A stretch of DNA of 8,062 nt from Thalassolituus sp. (GTDB lineage Bacteria > Pseudomonadota > Gammaproteobacteria > Pseudomonadales > Oceanobacteraceae). Below, piece by piece: positions 1-5,564 of this stretch (its first letter is position 1; the number at the start of each line of letters is the position of its first letter). The position numbers and the translations under genes are program-made. The stretch covers positions 1-8,062 of the forward strand of contig JARGOI010000065.1 in NCBI GenBank assembly GCA_029212275.1. Direction: 5' to 3'. The notes beneath the pieces were generated by a model. The model was not told where the DNA came from. It saw nothing but the letters and a program-made list of their open reading frames with translations, and made no database searches.

Positions 1-24
1 TATGGGTCAGTCAACATTCTTGTA
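1..24 (-). ncRNA. 5' end of a second CrcZ-like transcript, cut by the window edge
   Basis: Inferred only from the sigma-54 promoter at 36-50, whose expected start point is near position 24. The transcript would run leftward out of the window, so its body, any CA motifs and its terminator cannot be seen. The promoter is a paralogue of the one driving the CrcZ-like RNA at 446-652, which is the reason to expect a second small RNA rather than an mRNA. There is an ATG on the minus strand at 17-15, but it would have a leader of only about 7 nt and no ribosome binding site. A protein-coding transcript such as a downstream pcnB operon cannot be excluded. Confidence 0.4.
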
Positions 25-35
25 TTTGTACTAAA

Positions 36-50
36 GCAGTTGCCGTGCCA
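36..50 (-). promoter_or_regulatory. sigma-54 promoter P1 (-24/-12)
   Basis: The minus strand reads TGGCACGGCAACTGC, with the GG and GC doublets separated by exactly 10 bases. This matches the sigma-54 consensus TGGCACN5TTGC closely. It is followed by a T-rich start region. The core, a TAAAAAT box (55-61) and a CAATANNTTA box (73-82) recur at identical distances around the promoter at 664-678. This promoter needs an enhancer-binding protein, and CbrB, encoded nearby, is the obvious candidate. Confidence 0.85.
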
Positions 51-69
51 GTTTTAAAAATCTCATATT

Positions 70-82
70 TTTCAATAACTTA
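70..82 (+). promoter_or_regulatory. IHF-like site upstream of P1
   Basis: TTTCAATAACTTA matches the IHF consensus WATCAANNNNTTR at all but one defined position. It starts 20 bp upstream of the -24 end of P1, between the promoter and the GTAAC repeats. That is where DNA bending by IHF usually helps an enhancer-bound activator touch sigma-54 polymerase. A similar site lies at the same distance from P2. IHF binding itself is inferred. Confidence 0.5.
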
Positions 83-157
83 AATTTCGATCGTTAACTT
101 TTGTCATCATATGTAGTCGAAAGTGTTACGTTTGCATACACAAAAGAACGCCAATCG

Positions 158-184
158 GTAACAAATTGTAATTATTGAGTAACG
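158..184 (-). promoter_or_regulatory. Candidate activator (CbrB) binding sites for P1
   Basis: On the plus strand GTAACA (158-163) and GTAACG (179-184) form a direct repeat with a 21-bp period, about two helical turns. They lie about 130-160 bp upstream of the expected P1 start, a normal enhancer distance for a sigma-54 activator. A third GTAACA lies at 223-228, 44 bp further, which is two more periods. An oppositely oriented TGTTAC is at 124-129. A GTAACA/GTAACC pair with a 22-bp period stands before P2. Assignment to CbrB is inferred from context; TGTTAC/GTAACA half-sites have, as I recall, been proposed for CbrB in Pseudomonas. Confidence 0.5.
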
Positions 185-445
185 GCAGTGAGAAACAGTA
201 GCGAAGAAAGCAGTAGATCAGGGTAACAATCAAAGCCAGCATGTAAGCCAGTAGCGTTGAACAGCCTGAATGTGAGGTTGCCAACAGGGTGGTTGATCTC
301 GGAGATCTTTGGGCTGGTGGCTACAAGGCATTGTGTAGCATAAAGATACAAAGCGCTGGAGTTTGCAGTGAGCGTCTCAAGTATATACAGCAGTGAGTTT
401 TTAAGGAGCGCTTTATTCAGGGCCTATTTAATTCCGTACAGGCAT
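185..445. other. Gene-free spacer between the two small-RNA units
   Basis: No convincing gene is seen here. From about 177 to 330 the base composition is visibly richer in G and C than its flanks. On the minus strand two overlapping frames stay open across it without a credible start and ribosome site. One of them would give a hydrophobic peptide of about 38 residues from an ATG at 241-239. Small repeats are present: AAAGCGCT (350-357) inverted against AGCGCTTT (407-414), GCAGTGAG at 185, 365 and 390, and a near-palindrome GATCTCGGAGATC (295-307). A third GTAACA (223-228) may belong to the P1 control region. The block could be the remnant of a degraded gene or a dispersed repeat, but I cannot identify it. 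Confidence 0.3.
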
Positions 446-471
446 AAAAAAAACCGCAAAAGCGGCTTTTT
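446..471 (-). terminator. Rho-independent terminator of the CrcZ-like RNA
   Basis: On the minus strand a CCGC/GCGG stem (465-462 with 457-454) with a UUUU loop is extended, after one bulged G, by an AAAAA/UUUUU stem. It is followed by a run of eight U. This is a clear intrinsic terminator for leftward transcription. Its 5' arm can also pair with 518-526 (AGCCGCTTT on the plus strand), an alternative nine-base stem that would compete with termination. Confidence 0.9.
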
Positions 472-652
472 AAAAAATCTTCATTATTTTTATTATTCTA
501 ATTTACCATCTTCGAAGAGCCGCTTTGTTATTTTTATCAGTGCGTACTCTTTGAAGACCGCCAACACCGCTGTTCTTATTATTATGGTGTTTTTATTTTT
601 ATTATTGATGTTGGCTTGGTTTTTCTTTTTCCGGCTTTTCCATCCGGTTATA
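446..652 (-). ncRNA. crcZ: CrcZ-like Hfq/Crc-sequestering small RNA
   Basis: This is a stand-alone transcription unit directly downstream of cbrB, the position of crcZ in Pseudomonas. It has a sigma-54 promoter (664-678), an expected start near 652 and an intrinsic terminator at 446-471, giving about 205 nt. Five A-rich clusters on the minus strand match the Hfq/Crc-binding CA motif AANAANAA: 630-620, 606-590, 583-573, 535-525 and 497-484. Several hold two or three overlapping matches such as AATAATAA and AAAAATAA. GCCAACA/TGTTGGC arms (560-566 with 609-615) would place two clusters in one loop. In Pseudomonas, CrcZ is a decoy that titrates Hfq with Crc and lifts catabolite repression when CbrAB is active; the same role is inferred here. 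It is about half the length of P. aeruginosa CrcZ (around 400 nt). Plus-strand open frames across it lack coding features. Confidence 0.85.
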
Positions 653-663
653 GTATTAATAAA

Positions 664-678
664 GCGATTACCGTGCCA
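664..678 (-). promoter_or_regulatory. sigma-54 promoter P2 of the CrcZ-like RNA
   Basis: The minus strand reads TGGCACGGTAATCGC. The GG (677-676) and GC (665-664) doublets are separated by exactly 10 bases, as sigma-54 requires, and the -24 box TGGCACG is perfect. The -12 box is TCGC instead of TTGC. The expected transcription start is near 652. The promoter lies about 200 bp downstream of the cbrB stop codon, and crcZ promoters in Pseudomonas are likewise sigma-54 and CbrB dependent. Confidence 0.9.
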
Positions 679-697
679 AGAATAAAAATACCAATTA

Positions 698-710
698 AAA
701 CAATAGGTTA
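698..710 (+). promoter_or_regulatory. IHF-like site upstream of P2
   Basis: AAACAATAGGTTA matches WATCAANNNNTTR with one mismatch. It begins exactly 20 bp upstream of the -24 end of P2, the same offset as the IHF-like box at P1. The shared CAATANNTTA core at a fixed position suggests a conserved architectural site between enhancer and promoter. Confidence 0.5.
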
Positions 711-772
711 TATTTATTCTTTGTCAGTTTTAGAGATCTGTTTAGATTCTGTAGGACAATTTGTGCTGATAA

Positions 773-800
773 GTAACAGACTGTGTCCTGTTGTGTAACC
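773..800 (-). promoter_or_regulatory. Candidate activator (CbrB) binding sites for P2
   Basis: On the plus strand GTAACA (773-778) and GTAACC (795-800) repeat with a 22-bp period; a weaker GTAGGACA lies one further period away at 751-758. They sit about 120-150 bp upstream of the expected start, suited to an enhancer for a sigma-54 activator. The same arrangement precedes P1. CbrB is the likely ligand because its gene ends only 80 bp away and the family activates crcZ; binding is inferred. Confidence 0.55.
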
Positions 801-825
801 TTAGGTAAAGGCTGCTCAGATTCGG

Positions 826-846
826 CAGAAGTAGACAGAACTTCTG
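826..846. repeat. Inverted repeat downstream of cbrB
   Basis: CAGAAGT (826-832) and ACTTCTG (840-846) are perfect inverted arms around a 7-nt loop, 35-55 bases after the cbrB stop codon. There is no T run on either strand after it, so it is not a typical intrinsic terminator. It may protect the cbrB mRNA 3' end, and some cbrB transcription may read through into the small-RNA unit. The role is unproven. Confidence 0.4.
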
Positions 847-880
847 AATAAGGCTTTCTGAGTACCCTCGCTAAGATTGT

Positions 881-2383
881 TTACTTACTGCCTTTTTTGC
901 GAGGAATGCCGATGCGTTGACGTCGTTCCCAGAGGGATTTACGAGAGATGCCGAGTTTGCTTGCCAATTCGGTTTCATTCATCGTACTTTCGTTTTCCAG
1001 TACAAAGTGCATGAAGTAATCATCCAATGATAATTCTCCTTGCTGGGTATCCATATTGTTTGTCTGACCGCTGGTGTTTGAGTCGGATGAATTGGATGAA
1101 AAATCTGCCTTGGAACTGTGCTGCTTATAAATGGATGATGAGTCGGCATTGTCAGCCAGATTGTAATCCGCGGTTTCATTGCTCCAGTTTTCCTTTAATG
1201 CATGACTCAAATAACGGTCTGCAGGTGGGGAAATGTCCAAAAGCTCTGCGGTAATGATGTTGTCATCGGCGAGAATAACGGAACGTTCGATGGCGTTTTC
1301 TAATTCGCGCACGTTGCCCGGCCATTGATGAGTGGCAATCGCTTCAAGCGCGGAGGTGCTGAACTTCATTCCCGCCACGTTCATACGTTCTGCCACGCGT
1401 TTTAGCAAAGATTCAGCAATTTCGATAACGTCGTCACCGCGCGCTCGCAGTGGCGGTAAATGCAACTCTAATACGTTCAGTCGATAGTATAAATCTTCAC
1501 GAAATTCACCTTTTCTGGACAGCTCGCGTAAGTTGCGATGTGTTGCTGCAATCAAACGAACATCCACTTGCTGGCTTTGCACTGACCCCACGCGGCGTAT
1601 TTCACCTTCTTGCAGTACACGCAAAAGGCGTGCTTGGGCCTCCAACGGCAATTCACCAATTTCATCAAGAAAGAGTGTGCCGCCATCAGCTGCTTCCACT
1701 AAGCCTTGGCGCAACGCCGTGGCACCGGTAAATGCGCCTTTCTCGTGGCCAAAAAGTTCAGATTCGATCAGTGTTTCTGGGATTGCCGCACAGTTAACCG
1801 AAATAAGAGCACATTTAGCACGACGACTCTGACGATGCAGTGCCTTGGCAACCAGTTCTTTCCCTGTGCCGGACTCACCTTGAATTAGCACCGTGGCGTC
1901 TGTGGGCGCGACCTTGGCAATTTTACGAAACAGTATTTGCATGGCATCGCTGCTGCCGATGATGCCAGACTTGGTATCGTCAGTTTCGGCAGATACGTCT
2001 GGCGCATCGTCTTCGGCGTTGGTGTTACTTTCAGAAATATCACGTTGCAAGATAGCGGTGACGGTATTGACCATTTCGTCGTGATCAAAAGGCTTGGCAA
2101 TGTAATCCACTGCGCCCATTTTCATCGCGTCGACTGCCGAGCGGAGACTGGCGTAACTGGTCATAATAAGTACAGGAGTGGGGCGAGCAAGCGCAATCAG
2201 GTCGGTACCATTGCCACCAGGTAAGCGCAGGTCGCTAATGACTAGGTCAAAGCTGGATGGGTCCAAACTTTTCGCCTTATCAATAGAATCCACATCAGCA
2301 ATTTGATGACCATGTCGTTCCAACAGACGACGTACGGATTGGCGGATGATGGTTTCATCTTCAACGACCAAAATGTGACTCAT
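881..2383 (-). CDS. cbrB: CbrB, sigma-54-dependent two-component response regulator
   Basis: A 500-residue cytoplasmic NtrC-family activator. The N-terminal receiver domain has the acidic pair D9/E10, phosphoacceptor D51, T75 and K97. The AAA+ domain (about 137-375) has Walker A GESGTGKE (169-176), the sigma-54-contacting GAFTGA loop (216-221), Walker B GGTLFLDE (234-241) and [10 protein letters not shown] (354-363). A C-terminal helix-turn-helix spans about 468-497 ([18 protein letters not shown]). The linker at about 385-450 is unusually long and rich in Ser, Asn and Asp, which accounts for a length slightly above the roughly 480 residues I recall for Pseudomonas CbrB. The gene follows cbrA by 49 bp on the same strand, so the kinase partner is clear. 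Two sigma-54 promoters lie downstream and are its probable targets. The ATG has only a modest GGAA ribosome site. NtrC itself is unlikely because of the kinase partner and neighbourhood. Confidence 0.92.
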   Translation of the reverse strand: MSHILVVEDETIIRQSVRRLLERHGHQIADVDSIDKAKSLDPSSFDLVISDLRLPGGNGTDLIALARPTPVLIMTSYASLRSAVDAMKMGAVDYIAKPFDHDEMVNTVTAILQRDISESNTNAEDDAPDVSAETDDTKSGIIGSSDAMQILFRKIAKVAPTDATVLIQGESGTGKELVAKALHRQSRRAKCALISVNCAAIPETLIESELFGHEKGAFTGATALRQGLVEAADGGTLFLDEIGELPLEAQARLLRVLQEGEIRRVGSVQSQQVDVRLIAATHRNLRELSRKGEFREDLYYRLNVLELHLPPLRARGDDVIEIAESLLKRVAERMNVAGMKFSTSALEAIATHQWPGNVRELENAIERSVILADDNIITAELLDISPPADRYLSHALKENWSNETADYNLADNADSSSIYKQHSSKADFSSNSSDSNTSGQTNNMDTQQGELSLDDYFMHFVLENESTMNETELASKLGISRKSLWERRQRIGIPRKKGSK

Positions 2384-2432
2384 AAAAGATTTTCCATGGT
2401 TTTAGTGATTCTCATCAATGACGTGTTAACAC

Positions 2433-5351
2433 TCAAACTAAGTTCGCTTTATCTGCTTGCGGTAAACTGACTTTAACACAAGTCCCGCCCGCTTCGGTTA
2501 ATGGACTGTCGATACTGATGGTGCCGTAATGCTCTTCAATGATGCTGTATACCAAAGCCAGCCCAAGCCCAGTACCTTTGCCGACCTCTTTGGTGGTAAA
2601 AAATGGCTCGAAAATACGACTCAATGTCTCTTTCGAGATGCCATGGCCTTCATCGATGATTTTAACCACCAGTTTTTCATCTTGAATGTCACTTTCTATG
2701 CGAACTTTGTCGCCAGGTTTGGAGGCATCGCAAGCGTTACCGAGTAAATTCACAAACACCTGCACCAAGCGTTGCGCATCGCCTATCGAGGCTAATGATT
2801 TTGGACAGTCGTTGATAAAGTCGATGTCTTGGCTGCGTTTACTTAATTTAAGCAGTTGCACGGCTTCGTCAATACAATGATGCAAATCGACGATCTCATG
2901 TTCGGTGCTGTGATGACCCGCGTGCGAAAAATTCATCAATGATTGAACAATACGGGTCACTCGGCGCGTTTGATCTTGTATTTGATTGGCCATTTCCAAT
3001 AATGCAGGATTATCGGTTTCGTAGCGCATGTTTTGCGCTAAGCAGTCGATGCCAGTAATTGGATTACCAATTTCGTGTGCCACCCCTGCGGCTAAACGAC
3101 CGATCGACGCTAAGCGCTCACTGTGAATCAGTTCGTCTTCAAGAATTTGAATTTCTGTTTGATCTTCCATCAAAATAACGATGCCACCGGGTTGTTGGCC
3201 ACTGGCTTCGATCAAGGCTTTGTGCAGACTGAACCAGCGCGGACGGCCGTTCAGATCCACACGCTGCTTGTAATTGTGCATGGCCGAACTCTCTAGAAAA
3301 CTGGATAGTAATGCCCCCCAAGGTTCTGGCAGTCGGGATACTTTGGCCCCCGTAACGGCCTGTGCACTGGTTTCGGTCAGTTCACTCATGACTTTGTTCC
3401 ACATCATCACCTCACCATCGCTGGCGAGTGAGCACACGCCCATGGGCAAGCGTTCGAGCGTTTGACGGTGGTAGCGTCGTAGATTATCGAGTTCGTTAGC
3501 CAGTCCGCCAAGGCGATTTTGATAGCCTTCTAAACGTTGCTCAATTTGATGGATGTCCTCGCCCTGTAATTCATCATTTTTGGTCGGCAAGTAGCGAGCG
3601 AGAATTTCGTGCGCCACCGTTGGTCCCATCAAGCCGGATAAGTTGGCTTCGATGCGCACGCGCAGTTGTCTTAACGCGTAGGGTCTGTCTTCGTATGAGG
3701 GTAACTCGAGATCGCTGAGGGCTTGATATACCTCGCGCTCGGCAACATAACGTCCAAGAGGTTTACTCAACGCATTGATGACTTCTTGAGAGCTGTTGGC
3801 AATTAATGCACGACGACTGGGCATGGAGACCTTGTCGACAGAACAGGCGTCAGCCGCGGTTTTTTCGGCAGCACTTTGTTTGGTACTGAGGCTAACTAAA
3901 ATAAAGCTTAACGCATTGATTGCGGACGCTGTCATTGCTGCTAGGTGCCAGTTACTCTCGTCGACGTCGGGGACATAAAAAGGCATTTCCCAGCCCATGG
4001 CCAGTTCACAGAATGGCAACAACATGCCATAAATCCATGTCAGTGTGCCGACCACCAAACCGGTAATAAAGCCTTGGCGGTTAGAACGTGGCCAGTAAAG
4101 CATTCCTAACACACCGGGAAGAAACTGTGAGGCCGCGACGAATGCTAAAATGCCGAGCTGACTTAAGTCGAGAACGGCACCGACCACTTCGTAAAATCCG
4201 TAAGCGGCCATTAAAATCACCGCAATTAGGATGCGGCGCATCCATAGCAACCAGCGGTAAAAATCTTGTTGCGGCTTAGGCGTGTAAAACGGCAAGACCA
4301 AATGATTCAGTGACATGGCTGCCGTGGCGAGTGTCGATACAATAATTACGCCGGAGGCAGCGGCAAGACCGCCAGTAAAGACCATCAGTGTCAGTACCGG
4401 TGAGTCGGTAGCCAAGCCAATACCCAAGGCAAAATAGGCGGGTTGAGTATCCACATCCAAGTACAGTCCAGCCCAAAGAATGGGTAGCACGGGCAAGCTC
4501 ATGATCAGCAAAAATAAAGGAAATCCCCAGCTGGCGCTGTGCAAAGCCGAAGGGTTGTTGTTTTCCGTAAATGCCATATGAAACATATGCGGCATGGCAA
4601 TCGCGGCCGCAAAAAATACCAACAACAGAGTGCGCCACGGGCCATCTTGCAATGTGACTTGTTGGTTAGATAGCTGTGCTTGGTTGTCCATGATCCATTG
4701 ATTCATGCCACCAACATCGCTGAAGACATAAAACAGAGCAAAGCCGCCGAGGATTAATATTGCCACTATTTTAATGACCGATTCTAAGGCAATGGCCAAG
4801 ACTAATCCTTCATGTTTTTCGCGCGGAGAAACGTGACGCGCACCAAATAATATGGCAAAAACAATCATCACCACGCAATACGCTAGGGCCAGCGTACTGA
4901 CTGGAAATTCATCATTGAGCAGGTAAAGGGTGTCGCCGATCGCGGTAATTTGCAGCGTTAGCATGGGCACAACCACGGCTAACATAAACAGCGAGACTAA
5001 AATCCCGGCGGCTCGTGAGCGATAACGAAATGCCAGCAAGTCCGCCAGTGAACTGAGCTGATAGCGCCGCGTAATTTGTAGTAGGGGTTTCATCAAAATG
5101 GGCGTTAAGGCAAACGCGCCGGAAATACCGATGTAATAGGCTAAAAACCCATAGCCGTATTGATAAGCTAACCCGACCGAACCATAAAAAGCCCAGGCAC
5201 TGGCGTAAACTCCGAGTGATAACACGTAAATAATGGGGTGACGTACCCAATGTCGTGGTATCCAGTTGCGGTCAACAGCATAGGCGGTTAAAAACAATGC
5301 CGCGAGATAACCAAGGATCAGTAGCGACAGCTGCGCAAGACTAAAAGTCAT
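2433..5351 (-). CDS. cbrA: CbrA, SLC5-type transporter fused to a sensor histidine kinase
   Basis: A 972-residue inner-membrane protein. Residues 1 to about 490 resemble a sodium/solute symporter with about 13 hydrophobic segments. A cytoplasmic linker (about 515-600, probably the STAC domain of such fusions) leads to a helical stretch (600-632) and a PAS-like domain (about 632-735). The kinase core has the H box VAHEIGNP with phosphorylated H759, N box NLLGNACDA (868-876), G1 DEGHGIS (900-906), F box FEPFFTT (914-920) and G2 GKGTGLGL (924-931). No receiver domain is attached. In Pseudomonas, CbrA transports histidine and activates CbrB to control the carbon/nitrogen balance; the same is inferred here. 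The start at 5351 is preceded by AGAGG at 7-base spacing and overlaps the previous gene by 11 bases, implying translational coupling. Order and length (about 980 in Pseudomonas) support orthology. Confidence 0.93.
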   Translation of the reverse strand: MTFSLAQLSLLILGYLAALFLTAYAVDRNWIPRHWVRHPIIYVLSLGVYASAWAFYGSVGLAYQYGYGFLAYYIGISGAFALTPILMKPLLQITRRYQLSSLADLLAFRYRSRAAGILVSLFMLAVVVPMLTLQITAIGDTLYLLNDEFPVSTLALAYCVVMIVFAILFGARHVSPREKHEGLVLAIALESVIKIVAILILGGFALFYVFSDVGGMNQWIMDNQAQLSNQQVTLQDGPWRTLLLVFFAAAIAMPHMFHMAFTENNNPSALHSASWGFPLFLLIMSLPVLPILWAGLYLDVDTQPAYFALGIGLATDSPVLTLMVFTGGLAAASGVIIVSTLATAAMSLNHLVLPFYTPKPQQDFYRWLLWMRRILIAVILMAAYGFYEVVGAVLDLSQLGILAFVAASQFLPGVLGMLYWPRSNRQGFITGLVVGTLTWIYGMLLPFCELAMGWEMPFYVPDVDESNWHLAAMTASAINALSFILVSLSTKQSAAEKTAADACSVDKVSMPSRRALIANSSQEVINALSKPLGRYVAEREVYQALSDLELPSYEDRPYALRQLRVRIEANLSGLMGPTVAHEILARYLPTKNDELQGEDIHQIEQRLEGYQNRLGGLANELDNLRRYHRQTLERLPMGVCSLASDGEVMMWNKVMSELTETSAQAVTGAKVSRLPEPWGALLSSFLESSAMHNYKQRVDLNGRPRWFSLHKALIEASGQQPGGIVILMEDQTEIQILEDELIHSERLASIGRLAAGVAHEIGNPITGIDCLAQNMRYETDNPALLEMANQIQDQTRRVTRIVQSLMNFSHAGHHSTEHEIVDLHHCIDEAVQLLKLSKRSQDIDFINDCPKSLASIGDAQRLVQVFVNLLGNACDASKPGDKVRIESDIQDEKLVVKIIDEGHGISKETLSRIFEPFFTTKEVGKGTGLGLALVYSIIEEHYGTISIDSPLTEAGGTCVKVSLPQADKANLV

Positions 5352-5520
5352 CGTCTTGCCTCTGGCCGCGATTTAACCAAATGTAGAGCACGATCAAGAT
5401 CAACCAGATAACGAATGGACGATACCAAGCGCCGCTAACATCCAGCCACCAATCCATCATAATGGGAGAAATCAAGTAGATGCCGACCAAAACTACCAAG
5501 CTTAAGCGATAATCGTACAT
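5341..5520 (-). CDS. Small two-helix membrane protein upstream of cbrA
   Basis: A 59-residue protein beginning MYDYRLSLVV and ending RGQRQDDDF. It has two hydrophobic segments (about 6-21 and 35-50) and an acidic tail that is probably cytoplasmic. Its last 11 bases overlap the cbrA start, so the two genes are probably translated together. A small hypothetical gene stands at the same place between gluQ and cbrA in Pseudomonas (PA4724.1 in PAO1, as I recall), so this is probably the conserved CbrA-associated small protein. Its function is unknown to me; a partner or assembly factor for CbrA is an inference from position. The frame is open further upstream into gluQ, but the ATG at 5520 gives a clean membrane protein starting 44 bases after the gluQ stop. 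The ribosome site (ACGGA) is weak. Confidence 0.75.
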   Translation of the reverse strand: MYDYRLSLVVLVGIYLISPIMMDWWLDVSGAWYRPFVIWLILIVLYIWLNRGQRQDDDF

Positions 5521-5564
5521 ACATAATCCGTAAGTCAGAGTTTCGCAGAGTAGCACAAAAGCGC

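Noticed and set aside
124..163. TGTTAC and GTAACA as one palindromic operator
   Set aside because: The arms are 28 bases apart, which is long for one dimer site, while the direct GTAAC repeats at 21-22 bp recur before both promoters and explain the pattern better.
368..685. 105-residue open frame on the plus strand
   Set aside because: It lies antisense across the small RNA, its terminator and promoter P2. Its Phe/Leu/Ile-rich peptide is simply the complement of the A-rich clusters, and there is no convincing ribosome binding site.
616..798. 60-residue open frame on the plus strand
   Set aside because: It crosses promoter P2, the IHF-like site and the GTAAC pair and has no coding features.
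826..846. Inverted repeat as the cbrB terminator
   Set aside because: The stem is only seven pairs and no T run follows on either strand.
4276..4638. 120-residue open frame on the minus strand
   Set aside because: It is a shifted frame within the membrane part of cbrA; the cbrA frame has clear family motifs.
4912..5250. 112-residue open frame on the minus strand
   Set aside because: It is a shifted frame within the N-terminal transporter part of cbrA with no recognisable domain.
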